Of a stretch of 50,348 nucleotides of DNA, positions 14,172 to 22,519 are shown in pieces. Made by a program: the position numbers and the translations under genes. A model generated the notes under the pieces. It saw nothing but the letters and a program-made list of their open reading frames with translations, was not told the DNA's origin and did not search any database. Positions within the stretch are counted from its first letter, which is position 1, and each line of letters opens with the position of its first letter. The stretch is from Levilactobacillus andaensis (GTDB taxonomy: Bacteria > Bacillota > Bacilli > Lactobacillales > Lactobacillaceae), in assembly GCF_016861695.1 (NCBI RefSeq), contig NZ_BOLP01000021.1:1-50348 (forward strand), written 5' to 3'.

Positions 14172-14245
14172 GGACCTTTAGCTCAATTGGTTAGAGCAGG
14201 CGGATCATAACCGTCCGGTCGTAGGTTCGAGTCCTACATGGTCCA
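14172..14245 (+). tRNA. tRNA with CAT anticodon (probably Ile2, else Met)
   Basis: A 74-nt cloverleaf: GGACCTT/ATGGTCC (one T-T mismatch), D arm GCTC/GAGC, anticodon stem GGCGG/CCGTC, loop ATCATAA, T arm GTAGG-TTCGAGT-CCTAC, discriminator A, no CCA. C4-G69 and C5-G68 and the GGACCTTTAGCTC start match bacterial tRNA-Ile2, whose CAT is modified to lysidine to read ATA. Elongator Met cannot be excluded by sequence alone. Confidence 0.85.
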
Positions 14246-14346
14246 TTGGGTGTAAATCATAAAAAGGAGATGGACTCTCCTGCCATGAGAATGCAAGCAC
14301 CCAAAATAATCTAGCGAAAAGAGGCGAAAACTCCTCTCAAAGCTAG
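14246..14346 (+). other. Structured leader-like region after the tRNAs
   Basis: TTGGGTG (14246-14252) pairs with CACCCAA (14298-14304) around an inner hairpin AGGAGA/TCTCCT (14265-14281). A second stem CTAGC/GCTAG (14311-14346) encloses AGAGG/CCTCT. No reading frame is supported. GGGTGTAAAT at 14248 also occurs at 13838, before the tRNA group. It may be part of the tRNA precursor or an independent RNA. Confidence 0.4.
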
Positions 14347-14360
14347 TTTAAATTAGTCGA

Positions 14361-14388
14361 GGGCCGTCTGTGGTAGAGCGGCTCTTTT
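14361..14388 (+). terminator. Rho-independent terminator ending the tRNA region
   Basis: GGGCCG (14361-14366) pairs with CGGCTC (14379-14384, one G-U) around a 12-nt loop, followed by TTTT. It separates the tRNA region from the methyltransferase gene. Confidence 0.65.
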
Positions 14389-14418
14389 GCGTACATAAAA
14401 ATGTTGGAGGTCTGTCAG

Positions 14419-15153
14419 ATGGTTTGTGTGGATTTGCGTCAGGGTAACTGCTTGGAATTGATGAAGGATTTGGGAGATAAGTCGGTGGATATGATCTGCT
14501 GTGACTTGCCGTACGGGACGACTGCAAATGCTTGGGATTCGGTTATCCCGTTTGAACCACTGTGGGAGCAGTACAGCCGCGTGATTAAGGACCACGGAGC
14601 TATCGTGCTGTTTAGTCAGCTGCCGTTCGGCGCCAAACTAATCGATTCAGCGCCCAAGAGCCTCCCATTTTGACACGAGTGGATTTGGGAAAAGTCGCGG
14701 GCAACCGGATTCCTATGGGCACATCATTTGCCGTTAAAAGCTCATGAGAACATCCTGGTATTTTACAAGCATTTACCGACGTATAACCCGCAGTTCACTG
14801 CTGGCAAGCCGTATCGGTCGGTTAAGAGTGGGACGCAGACGAGTAATTATCACGTTGCTAAAGACGTCAACGTAGTTAGTCAAAGCGACGGTCGCCGTTA
14901 CCCGCGTGACGTAATTCGTTTCAGCAGCATCAGCGGTAAGACGGCGCACCCAACGCAAAAGCCAACACGTCTGCTGGACTACCTGATTAAGACGTACACG
15001 GATCCGGGGGATTTGGTACTGGACAACTGCATGGGTAGCGGGTCAACGGGTGTTGCGTGTGTTAAGACAGGTCGTAGCTTCGGTGGCATGGAACTAGACC
15101 AGAATTACTTTGAAGTGGCTCAACAACGGATTAAGTGTGCACAGGAGGAGTGA
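14419..15153 (+). pseudogene. DNA methyltransferase gene interrupted by one in-frame TGA
   Basis: A 244-codon frame starting at ATG 14419 (TTGGAGG 8 nt upstream) and broken at codon 85 by TGA 14671-14673. Reading through gives continuous homology: before the stop, motif IV DLPYG (29-33); after it, HEWIWEK and LKAHENILVFYKHLP, then HPTQKP and the SAM-binding motif DNCMGSGSTG (202-211). Motif order is that of beta-class N6-adenine/N4-cytosine methyltransferases. Relatives normally have Arg here, so CGA to TGA is the simplest change. Two fragments or a sequencing error are alternatives. It would have protected phage DNA from host restriction. Confidence 0.85.
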
Positions 15154-15158
15154 CAGCT

Positions 15159-15359
15159 ATGTACCATGTAATTTATCCAACTGTCGTAAATGGCGTTATG
15201 TATGGCGGAATCTGGGGGAACGTGCATTTGAGACTATCAGCGGGGCAAGAGCGCTTAAAGCTAAAGCACCGGTCAACAGGAGAGCTCAAAGCAAATAGTT
15301 TGCTCGGAAAAATCCGGTTGTATGTGGCAGAAAAGGAGTTGATGATCCATGATGCCTGA
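15159..15359 (+). CDS. Small phage protein
   Basis: 66 residues, AGGAGG about 10 nt before ATG 15159. Begins with a beta segment (HVIYPTVVNGVMYGG) and has a basic middle. No family recognised. Overlaps the next gene by 11 nt. Confidence 0.6.
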   Translation: MYHVIYPTVVNGVMYGGIWGNVHLRLSAGQERLKLKHRSTGELKANSLLGKIRLYVAEKELMIHDA

Positions 15360-15552
15360 AGGATTGGAAGACTTTGATTTTGATGATGTCCACGTATTCA
15401 TCAATGGCAAAGATCTCGGCAAGATAGGTAGGCTTCCAAGAATGCCAATTTATTTAGGTGGGAACCGTGCATGGCGCCGTTCTAAGGAACGCAATCCCCG
15501 TGATCATGCCAAGTTTTATCGTAAGGACCAGATTCGACCGTGGATTAGTTAG
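15349..15552 (+). CDS. Small basic phage protein
   Basis: 67 residues, ATG-ATG behind AAAAGGAG. Acidic N-terminus (DFDFDDVHVFINGKDLG), basic C-terminus (RAWRRSKERNPRDHAKFY). The DVHVFINGKDLGKI segment looks like a short beta hairpin of the kind seen in phage minor proteins. Function unknown. Confidence 0.6.
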   Translation: MMPEGLEDFDFDDVHVFINGKDLGKIGRLPRMPIYLGGNRAWRRSKERNPRDHAKFYRKDQIRPWIS

Positions 15553-15567
15553 AAGGAGGGATGCCCA

Positions 15568-15657
15568 ATGCGGCGTCAAAATGTTGAAGAGCTGATTGCA
15601 GGGCTCACGGCGTTCGTCGTGGGTATCCTTATCGCGTGGATGGCGAGCGTATGGTAA
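15568..15657 (+). CDS. Very small membrane peptide
   Basis: 29 residues, AAGGAGGG upstream. A single membrane segment (IAGLTAFVVGILIAWMASV) follows a short charged head RRQNVEE. Its end overlaps the next start (ATGGTAA). Confidence 0.5.
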   Translation: MRRQNVEELIAGLTAFVVGILIAWMASVW

Positions 15658-15836
15658 GACGTAAGCAAACACCCATGTACTGGCAAAACGGCTCATATGG
15701 TAGCAAAATCGACCATATTACGGAACGAGATTTAATGCCATGGTCGGAACGAGAGTATATCAAGCATCACTCACAGAAGAGTGGTGCTTTTTCTGTTGGT
15801 GAGATTACTGAAAGGAAAGATAAACATGACAAATAA
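15651..15836 (+). CDS. Small protein overlapping an intrinsic terminator
   Basis: 61 residues from ATG 15651. Basic N-terminus, then MYWQNGSYGSKIDHITERDL. The last third is encoded by the terminator at 15764-15792, which is odd for a real gene end, so the true gene may be shorter or decayed. It overlaps the next gene by 11 nt. No family recognised. Confidence 0.45.
   Translation: MVRRKQTPMYWQNGSYGSKIDHITERDLMPWSEREYIKHHSQKSGAFSVGEITERKDKHDK
15764..15792 (+). terminator. Intrinsic terminator inside a reading frame
   Basis: GCATCACTC/GAGTGGTGC, 9 bp with one T-G wobble valid for the plus strand, a 6-nt loop, then five T. Probably ends or attenuates transcription ahead of the small genes before the terminase. 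Confidence 0.7.
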
Positions 15837-16122
15837 AGAATTTATCGAAAAGGCAAAGCAATTAGTCGCTGACTATACAAATACGCATATGGATATGTCA
15901 GGCTTATCCTATAGTCCATTACCTGATCCCCGAATTTTTCCAAGCAACGTTTATGTCGTTTGGATGGCCAAGACGTTACAAAATTCAAAGGCACTGTTGA
16001 GTACGACTGTAAGTGACGGCATGTACTACGAGCTTACTTATAACGGTGACAAAGGGGAAATCTATTTTGATGCCTACAAGAAGTTCGAAAATATCGAATA
16101 CAGTGCGGAAAGAGTGGATTAG
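15826..16122 (+). CDS. DUF6275-family phage protein
   Basis: 98 residues, AAAGGAAAG before ATG 15826. The pattern NKEFIEKAKQLVADYTN ... VYVVWMAKTLQNSKALLSTT ... DGMYYELTYNGDKGEIYFDA matches DUF6275, common in Lactobacillaceae and streptococcal phages and of unknown function. Soluble. First gene after an internal terminator. Confidence 0.75.
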   Translation: MTNKEFIEKAKQLVADYTNTHMDMSGLSYSPLPDPRIFPSNVYVVWMAKTLQNSKALLSTTVSDGMYYELTYNGDKGEIYFDAYKKFENIEYSAERVD

Positions 16123-16137
16123 TAAGGGGTGTTGAAA

Positions 16138-16482
16138 ATGGCATCAGAATCGAACCCATTAGCTGGGTTTCATGTAGCTTGCTATAATATGGCGCGATGG
16201 CAATTCTTCGTTGATGGTCAATTGGTGAATTGGATTCCTAAAGATATGCTTTTTAAAGTAACCTCATCCAGTTTGTTGATCAGTACATTTATCATTGATG
16301 ACAATCTGGAGCAGTTCTTTAAGGGACACGAGTTTAAAGCAGTTTATGGGCGTATGGTCGTGACAGCTTCTATTGATTCGGTAGCAATTTTGCCTAGTCT
16401 TGAAGTTAAGAAAATCGAGGTTCCATGGGTCACACTACGAATCGGAAGTCGGCCACACATTGATTATGTGAAGGGAATGTAA
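16138..16482 (+). CDS. Hypothetical phage protein
   Basis: 114 residues, AAGGGGTG before ATG 16138. Beta-rich, with WQFFVDGQLVNWIPKDML and a central FKGHEFKAVYGRM segment; no membrane segment or motif recognised. Part of a row of closely spaced small genes before the terminase. Confidence 0.6.
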   Translation: MASESNPLAGFHVACYNMARWQFFVDGQLVNWIPKDMLFKVTSSSLLISTFIIDDNLEQFFKGHEFKAVYGRMVVTASIDSVAILPSLEVKKIEVPWVTLRIGSRPHIDYVKGM

Positions 16483-16485
16483 GGA

Positions 16486-16731
16486 ATGAAGCTAAGTCAA
16501 TTAGGCAAGATTGCCACAAAATTTAATGGCCACATAGTACACGATAAAAAGAAAAAGCTAATCACGGTTACTGATGAGCGTGGTGTAGTTCACGCGCAGA
16601 TTTCCGATGATCACACGGGCGTGTTTGTGCTCCAATCGTGGAATGACTCACCATTTCCAACTGAATTAGGGGTAGCGGTGGTTGAATTTGCCGGGTCTCA
16701 CCCACTGTTCCGTATGGATATGAACGTTTAG
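16486..16731 (+). CDS. Hypothetical phage protein
   Basis: 81 residues. GAAGGG lies 10 nt before ATG 16486, and a second AAGGA abuts the ATG. Starts with a possible helix (LSQLGKIATKFNG), then beta strands containing KKKKLITVTDERG. No family recognised. Confidence 0.6.
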   Translation: MKLSQLGKIATKFNGHIVHDKKKKLITVTDERGVVHAQISDDHTGVFVLQSWNDSPFPTELGVAVVEFAGSHPLFRMDMNV

Positions 16732-16744
16732 AATCGGGGACGGC

Positions 16745-17533
16745 ATGATGAGAAAGTATATGGTCATGAACGATGAACAGTTGCAGAAAGCAATCCATCA
16801 GCAGTGCTCAGCGACAGTAGTTGATGTTGACGGAATGGATTGCATAATTGTCAGCATTTCAGCTGTTGGAAATGAACGGTATTTAGTAGATTACAGTCCG
16901 GTCAAACCGGCTGTTCGTCATTCTAAGAAGGAAGATGTCAAAACCATGGATTTTAGTAAGGCGTTAAAACTATTAAAGCAAGGAAAACGGCTACGACGTA
17001 AAGGATGGAACGGTAAGGGGATTTTTATCAAATTGAGAACGGCCACTGCCAATTCGGATATGTCACACGATTTTATCTACATTGACACGACTGGCTTACA
17101 GACGGATAACCAGGGAGCCCCTAAGGACCGTGTCCCATGGCTGGCTAGTCAAACTGACATGTTAGCGAATGATTGGGAAGTAGCCGATAGCCAGTATTTA
17201 AACCGCTTTTCCGCAGACGAATACTTGCTAGGCACGGGTAATAAGATGCACGTTAGTCCCAAAATCACCGTGAATGTGGATACTGACCATCTTACGGAAA
17301 AGATTGCTGACAGTATTTCTAAGGCAGTAAGTGAAAGCTTGAAGAAGGCCGCTAAAACAACTATTGACCAGCTTGGGCTTAACGACAGTACGGGCAAACA
17401 GTGTGCAATCATCCTCCAAAATGGAGTGAAAGGGCTGCACATTCCTATGAATGGTCACTATCCGGATTTATTGCTTGAAGGTATTCAGCGCGAACTACAG
17501 GCTTGCGTCGATTCCGGAGAACTTCGATTTTAG
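16745..17533 (+). CDS. Large protein with an embedded DUF2829 (Tad2-type) domain
   Basis: 262 residues, GGGGAC before ATG. Residues 68-148 are a clear DUF2829 domain: MDFSKALKLLKQGKRLRRKG (68-87), WNGKGIFIKL, VPWLASQTDMLANDWEV (130-146). Tad2 proteins of this family bind and hide the Thoeris messenger 1''-3' gcADPR, and some bind CBASS nucleotides. Typical Tad2 is about 80-120 residues; here it has a ~67-residue N-terminal extension and a ~114-residue C-terminal region with a helical stretch (HLTEKIADSISKAVSESLKK) and a terminal globular part. The domain assignment is strong; anti-Thoeris activity is inference. Confidence 0.82.
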   Translation: MMRKYMVMNDEQLQKAIHQQCSATVVDVDGMDCIIVSISAVGNERYLVDYSPVKPAVRHSKKEDVKTMDFSKALKLLKQGKRLRRKGWNGKGIFIKLRTATANSDMSHDFIYIDTTGLQTDNQGAPKDRVPWLASQTDMLANDWEVADSQYLNRFSADEYLLGTGNKMHVSPKITVNVDTDHLTEKIADSISKAVSESLKKAAKTTIDQLGLNDSTGKQCAIILQNGVKGLHIPMNGHYPDLLLEGIQRELQACVDSGELRF

Positions 17534-17590
17534 CGAATTTTTCTGAAACAAACTCAACACAAATTTGATGACCGGAGGTGGTGAACTTGA

Positions 17591-18421
17591 TTGGCACGGG
17601 CACGGAATCCTAAACGAGATAAAGCAAAGCAAATGTGGCTTGAGTCCGATGGTAAACGGCATTTGAAGGATATTGCTGAAGAGTTAGGCGTATCACCAAG
17701 CCAGATTCGCAAGTGGAAGTCACTTGATAAGTGGAGCGACGAACTCAAAGGTAACGTTACCAATGATGGCGACACCGAAAAGGAGCGTTACCATTCATCG
17801 CACCATAATCAGAATGCCGCCGGCAATGATGGTGGGGCACCACCCGGCAATAAAAATGCTGTCGGGAATGTTGGCGGTGCTGCACCTAAGGGTAATCGCA
17901 ATGCCTTGGTGACGGGTGAGTACGAGACCATTGACTTTGACACGATGTCGGATAAAGAGCGCACCCTTTTCGAGGGAGTGACCGATGATCCGTTGTTGAC
18001 CATCAACACCCAGATTCGGACACTTAAAATTCGGCAACATCGCATCATGGAGCGAATCAAGGCTCGCCAGGAGATGGAAGATGCTGACGCAGTGGACCGC
18101 TCAGTTAACGTGATTTTTGACACTCACAACAAAGTATATCTTGATACGGGTAAAGCTGTCCAAAACCGGAAGATTGATGATTTAGGCCGTCTGGATTCGG
18201 CACTTAACGCAGTCAATATTGCGCTTATGCGGGCAGTCAAGCAGAAGCAACAGATTATCAGTTCTCTCAGTGATGAGCGCCGTAGCTTGCTGAATATCCA
18301 GATCGAACTGGCTCAAAACGAGTTGCTGAGCGTGAAAGAAAAGACTGGCGAACTCAACTTGCGTAAGCAGATGGGTCAATTGTCTGTTGAAGAATTGAAA
18401 GCTTTGAGGAAAGGAAGATGA
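17591..18421 (+). CDS. terS: Terminase small subunit
   Basis: 276 residues, TTG start (an in-frame stop lies directly upstream) behind GGAGGTGGTGA. The N-terminal HTH (LKDIAEELGVSPSQIRKWKS) recognises the packaging site. The Gly/Asn/Ala-rich stretch with APPGNKNAVGN and APKGNRNA is typical of PBSX/YqaS-like small subunits. The C-terminal half is a long helical region for oligomerisation. It overlaps the large subunit start (ATGA). Confidence 0.9.
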   Translation: MARARNPKRDKAKQMWLESDGKRHLKDIAEELGVSPSQIRKWKSLDKWSDELKGNVTNDGDTEKERYHSSHHNQNAAGNDGGAPPGNKNAVGNVGGAAPKGNRNALVTGEYETIDFDTMSDKERTLFEGVTDDPLLTINTQIRTLKIRQHRIMERIKARQEMEDADAVDRSVNVIFDTHNKVYLDTGKAVQNRKIDDLGRLDSALNAVNIALMRAVKQKQQIISSLSDERRSLLNIQIELAQNELLSVKEKTGELNLRKQMGQLSVEELKALRKGR

Positions 18422-19932
18422 CCATGATTTTAGCTGATTTGCCACCAGAACAGCAAGAATATCTTGCCGAAGAGGCGGAATTTGAGCTATCGCGCCGGAA
18501 TTACGCGGAGTACTTCATGATGACCCAGAATTGGGGCCGTGATGAGGACGACGCTAAGCGAACGGTCATGTACCCGTACACACAGCTTATCTGTAATGCG
18601 CTGCAACCTATTCTTGATGGGGAGCGGCGTTTTTTGATTGTTGAAATGCCGCCACAACATGGTAAGTCGACGACTATCACTGAAACGTTCCCCTCAGCCT
18701 TCTTGATGAAGAACCCTGACAAGGAAGTCATGGTGACCAGCTATGCTGACGACTTAGCACAGCGGTTCGGTACGCGAAACCTAGAGAAATTCGGGCAATT
18801 TGCCGGTCGTATGTACGGACTCGAAGTCTCTGAGCGCAAACATACCGCCAACGAATGGCAGATTGCGGGACACCGCGGGGCCATGCACAGTACGACTATC
18901 TTAGGGGCCGCGACTGGGAAGCACGCTGACTTACTGATTGTCGATGACCCCCTGAAGGACATGCAACAGGCTAATAGCCCGACTATCCGCAAGAAGATTC
19001 TTGAGGAGTGGCAAGGGAGCCTTAACTCGCGGCTATCAGCTGACGCTTCGATTATCGTGATCATGACGCGTTGGCACGTATCCGACTTGGCTGGCTATTT
19101 GCTGGCTGAGAAGGCTCTGCCATGGCAAGAACTCAGGCTGCCACTGATTGCCGAAGACCATGACTTACTGGGACGTAAGCCTGGTGAAACGCTGGCCCCT
19201 GGTAAACCACTCTTTAAGGATAAGAAGTGGGCCGAAGAGAAGCGCGTGGTATCTGGTAGCAAGGTTTGGGCAGCACTGTACCAGCAACGGCCGGTAATCG
19301 AAGGCGGGAACATCTTCAAAGAATCCCAGATTCACTACTACCTACCTGATACAGCTACTGCCACCAAGCTGGGACTTGACCATGATGAGACTGTGGCTAT
19401 CCAGCCTAAGCTTGATAAGGTCTGGAGCAGTTGGGACCTCACGTTTACCGACAAGGACACGTCCGACTTTGTGGCCGGGCAGACTTGGGGCAAGCAGGGG
19501 GCTAACTTCTATCTATTGGACCGCGTACACGCACGTATGAGTTTCCCACAGCAAATTGCGGCCATTAAGTCGATGAGCCAGCGACACCCAGATTCTAGTG
19601 GGGTGTTCGTTGAAGACAAAGCCAACGGGTCCGCGGTTATCACCCAGATTCGTAACTACATTTCTGGCGTGATTGGTGTTGTCCCTAAGGGTGATAAGAC
19701 GGAGCGGGCTAGCGTAGTCGTCCCATTCTTTGAGGCTGGGAACATTTACCTGCCACATCCACGCTGGCAACCGTGGGTCCGCGAAATGCTTGATGAGTGG
19801 ACCGGGTTCCCGAACATGGAACATGATGATGAAGTTGACTCAATGACTCAGGCACTTAGTCAGAACATGGCTTCTAAGATGCCACAGGCTACTGTTTACG
19901 AACACAGCTTGTATGGCGGTATTTTGCACTAG
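18418..19932 (+). CDS. terL: Terminase large subunit
   Basis: 504 residues. N-terminal ATPase: Walker A MPPQHGKST (78-86), Walker B LLIVDDP (172-178), and MTRWH as coupling region. C-terminal RNase H-like nuclease: SSWDLTF, FVEDKANG and EHDDEVDSM carry the expected acidic metal ligands. It cuts the concatemer and drives DNA into the prohead. A second ATG two codons on is possible. Intact and of normal length. Confidence 0.95.
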   Translation: MTMILADLPPEQQEYLAEEAEFELSRRNYAEYFMMTQNWGRDEDDAKRTVMYPYTQLICNALQPILDGERRFLIVEMPPQHGKSTTITETFPSAFLMKNPDKEVMVTSYADDLAQRFGTRNLEKFGQFAGRMYGLEVSERKHTANEWQIAGHRGAMHSTTILGAATGKHADLLIVDDPLKDMQQANSPTIRKKILEEWQGSLNSRLSADASIIVIMTRWHVSDLAGYLLAEKALPWQELRLPLIAEDHDLLGRKPGETLAPGKPLFKDKKWAEEKRVVSGSKVWAALYQQRPVIEGGNIFKESQIHYYLPDTATATKLGLDHDETVAIQPKLDKVWSSWDLTFTDKDTSDFVAGQTWGKQGANFYLLDRVHARMSFPQQIAAIKSMSQRHPDSSGVFVEDKANGSAVITQIRNYISGVIGVVPKGDKTERASVVVPFFEAGNIYLPHPRWQPWVREMLDEWTGFPNMEHDDEVDSMTQALSQNMASKMPQATVYEHSLYGGILH

Positions 19933-19949
19933 GAAAAGAGGTGAACTAA

Positions 19950-21578
19950 TTGGCAATTGGAATTGATCACTACCACGTTAGGCAGAACGCCCTTAACCGC
20001 TTCATTAGTGGCTACGGGGATTGGAACCAAGACCACTCACAGTTCCTAAGCAAGGATGTCTACGTGGACGAGAACGATGTACTGCGGTGCGCACCGGATT
20101 TTGACATCGCACAAAACTTCGGCCAGATTTACACGCTGCTGAACAACTACGATAATCTACGCGATATTTACCACGAGAAGATGCGGTACTACAAAGGCGA
20201 CCATAGCAGTATCCGGACACGAACGTATACCGACCCAACGGGGGCCAACGCGAATGACGATCGTAACCGAGTTGTGGTGAACATGCCTAAAAACCTAGTG
20301 AATACCTTTACTGGTTACACGAACGGAATCGCCCCCAAGATTACTTACTCTGACAATCCAACAGCTGATGGCGAGCCTGACCAGGCGTCTAAGGCGGTCA
20401 ATGATGATTTGGCCGTACTCTTTAGCCGCAGCCGTTTTAACGATGTGATGTTTGAGTGGTCGAAGCAGGCTGCCATTCACGGACGAAGCTACTGCCTAGC
20501 CTATCTGAATAGCCGCCAGCAACTGAAACTGACGTTTAAGAGTCCTGAGAACGCGTTTGTTGTGTACAGCAACAGCAATGACAGCACGCCAATGTTTGGC
20601 GTTGATTTTAACCGAATTCAGGGCGCCTACTATGGCACGGTACACACGGTAGCTTATGACTATCAGTTCACTAATGGGGATGTCAACAAAGCAAAATCAT
20701 CTGTTGGATTTGAGAATAGTGTGATTGGCCACCAAGGGAAGATACCTAACCCATTTGGGATGATTCCACTGATTGAAATGGCCCAGAACGATGAGCGTGA
20801 AGGCGTGTTTGATGACGTGATAAGTTTGATTGACGCGATGGATAACACCATGTCGGCCAAGATTGACGATGTCGATTACTTTCGCGCGGCGATTCTCTAC
20901 ATCGCCGGGGTCGCACCACTTACCCAGGAGCAAAAAGAGACCATTCGCAAGTGGCATATCTTCCAGATTCCTGATACCGTCATGATGACTGAGAACGCAA
21001 CGCAAAAGTTCGATGTCCACTATCTGGAGAAACCCGATGGGGATAACATTCAGGAGAATTCCATCAAGCACCTAACTCACCAAGTTTATGACACGGCACA
21101 GGTCACTAACATGTCTGACCCTGACTTTGCCAATTCAACTGCAAGTGGTGTGAGTCTTGATAAGAAAATGCAGCCAATGCAAATGATGGCTGCCATCAAG
21201 TTTCGCAAGATGGAGGCCGCAATGCAGGACCTGCTTTTCTTGATTTATTCGTACAACGATGGCGGGGCGGCTCGTTCCTATGAAGACGCTGATGAGATGG
21301 TACGTGATACGGCCATTCAGTTCACACCGAACGTGCCGCATGACACGCTGCAGGAGTCGCAAATCGTGAAGAACTTGAATGGCATCGTGTCACTTGACCA
21401 GTTGCTTAGCTACTTGTCCAGTATCAAGAGCATTCCTGATGAGATTGCTCGAATCAAGAAGCAACAGGCCGCTAATCAGAGCAAATTCGCTGGTGTGTCG
21501 TCAGGTAACGGGCCAGTTGGCCCCGAGAACGAAAGCGATTCTCAAGATGACGATGAAAACGAAGGCGATGATAGCTAA
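19950..21578 (+). CDS. Portal protein (SPP1 gp6-like)
   Basis: 542 residues, TTG start 6 nt after GAGGTG. It shows the SPP1 gp6 family layout: an N-terminal wing, the motif MPKNLVNTFTGYTNG, a central VGVDF-like strand region, IEMAQNDEREGVFDDVISLI, and an acidic C-terminal tail. It forms the dodecameric vertex ring through which DNA passes. It follows terL by 17 nt and shares its stop with the start of the MuF-type gene (TAATG). Confidence 0.92.
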   Translation: MAIGIDHYHVRQNALNRFISGYGDWNQDHSQFLSKDVYVDENDVLRCAPDFDIAQNFGQIYTLLNNYDNLRDIYHEKMRYYKGDHSSIRTRTYTDPTGANANDDRNRVVVNMPKNLVNTFTGYTNGIAPKITYSDNPTADGEPDQASKAVNDDLAVLFSRSRFNDVMFEWSKQAAIHGRSYCLAYLNSRQQLKLTFKSPENAFVVYSNSNDSTPMFGVDFNRIQGAYYGTVHTVAYDYQFTNGDVNKAKSSVGFENSVIGHQGKIPNPFGMIPLIEMAQNDEREGVFDDVISLIDAMDNTMSAKIDDVDYFRAAILYIAGVAPLTQEQKETIRKWHIFQIPDTVMMTENATQKFDVHYLEKPDGDNIQENSIKHLTHQVYDTAQVTNMSDPDFANSTASGVSLDKKMQPMQMMAAIKFRKMEAAMQDLLFLIYSYNDGGAARSYEDADEMVRDTAIQFTPNVPHDTLQESQIVKNLNGIVSLDQLLSYLSSIKSIPDEIARIKKQQAANQSKFAGVSSGNGPVGPENESDSQDDDENEGDDS

Positions 21579-22507
21579 TGGCACTCACTGGGTTGCAACT
21601 CATCAAGCAGCGTGAGCAGCAGATTAAAGCTACTGATCGTGGGGATGACATCTACATCGATTCTCTGATGGCTGGGGCCAAGGGGAAAGTCGCCGAGACA
21701 CTCAAGTACTTTAGGGACCGGTACGCGGTCAATGGAGTACTTTCAGTATCGGAAATGCGGTCAAACGTGAACGACAGCGATTTTACCATGTGGCAAGACT
21801 TTATCCAGCAGTACGGGCCACGTCTGGTAAAGGATAAGGCTGCCAAGTACCGCCTAGATAGCGCTAAGAGCCAAGCTGGCCTTGACCGTGAGCACTTACT
21901 GAGTTCGATGGTCGCCATTTCCGTGACTTATGCTGCTGCGGGGATTAACCAGTACAACAACGACACGCTAATTGCTGAGGCTAACAAATCTATGCAGTTT
22001 CAGAACCGCTTTATGCGTACCCGCGGAGATGAACCTTTAGACACAGCTGAACAGGTCGAATCCGGAGCCATTAAGCTAATCAACAAGGAGACTAAGGGAT
22101 TGACGATGGAGGATCGGGTGTGGTTGAGAACGGATGTTCTAAGCGGCCAGGTCACCTCTGCAATTGACCGATCACTTCAAGTCGGACTGGACGATATCTA
22201 CTACCAGAGCTACCTCTTTAGGGAGGATAGCAACAGCAAGAACTCAGTTTCTAAGGCGTTCAAGTCAGCTAAGGGCTCGCTAGCCAACCACGTTCTGCGG
22301 GATAAGAAAGCGGAAGCTACGGCGCTGGCTGGGGCGATCGTTGCCGAGAAGAACGAGTTAAATGTTGCCTACTGGTACAACGTCGAGGACGGCCACGTTT
22401 GCGACCAATGCATTCAGCTGACCAATGGCAGTCCCTACCCATCACACTCTATCCCTGGCGCCCCGCATGGCGGGTGCCGTTGCTTTATCGTCTACTACAA
22501 AATTTAG
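21578..22507 (+). CDS. Minor head protein (MuF / SPP1 gp7-like)
   Basis: 309 residues. Helical N-terminal two thirds; the C-terminus has the MuF-type cysteine cluster: CDQC near residue 276, then HGGCRC close to the end. Such proteins associate with the portal and enter the prohead or are ejected with DNA. No extra toxin or ADP-ribosyl domain is fused here. ATG overlaps the portal stop. Confidence 0.88.
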   Translation: MALTGLQLIKQREQQIKATDRGDDIYIDSLMAGAKGKVAETLKYFRDRYAVNGVLSVSEMRSNVNDSDFTMWQDFIQQYGPRLVKDKAAKYRLDSAKSQAGLDREHLLSSMVAISVTYAAAGINQYNNDTLIAEANKSMQFQNRFMRTRGDEPLDTAEQVESGAIKLINKETKGLTMEDRVWLRTDVLSGQVTSAIDRSLQVGLDDIYYQSYLFREDSNSKNSVSKAFKSAKGSLANHVLRDKKAEATALAGAIVAEKNELNVAYWYNVEDGHVCDQCIQLTNGSPYPSHSIPGAPHGGCRCFIVYYKI

Positions 22508-22519
22508 GAGGAAATTACC

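Noticed and set aside
14671..14673. Suppression of the methyltransferase TGA by a phage tRNA
   Set aside because: No tRNA with a TCA anticodon is present; the tRNA-like loop reads CTA or TAA at best.
17533..17590. cos or pac site before the small terminase gene
   Set aside because: No diagnostic repeat or nick-site motif could be recognised; the mode of packaging cannot be told from sight.
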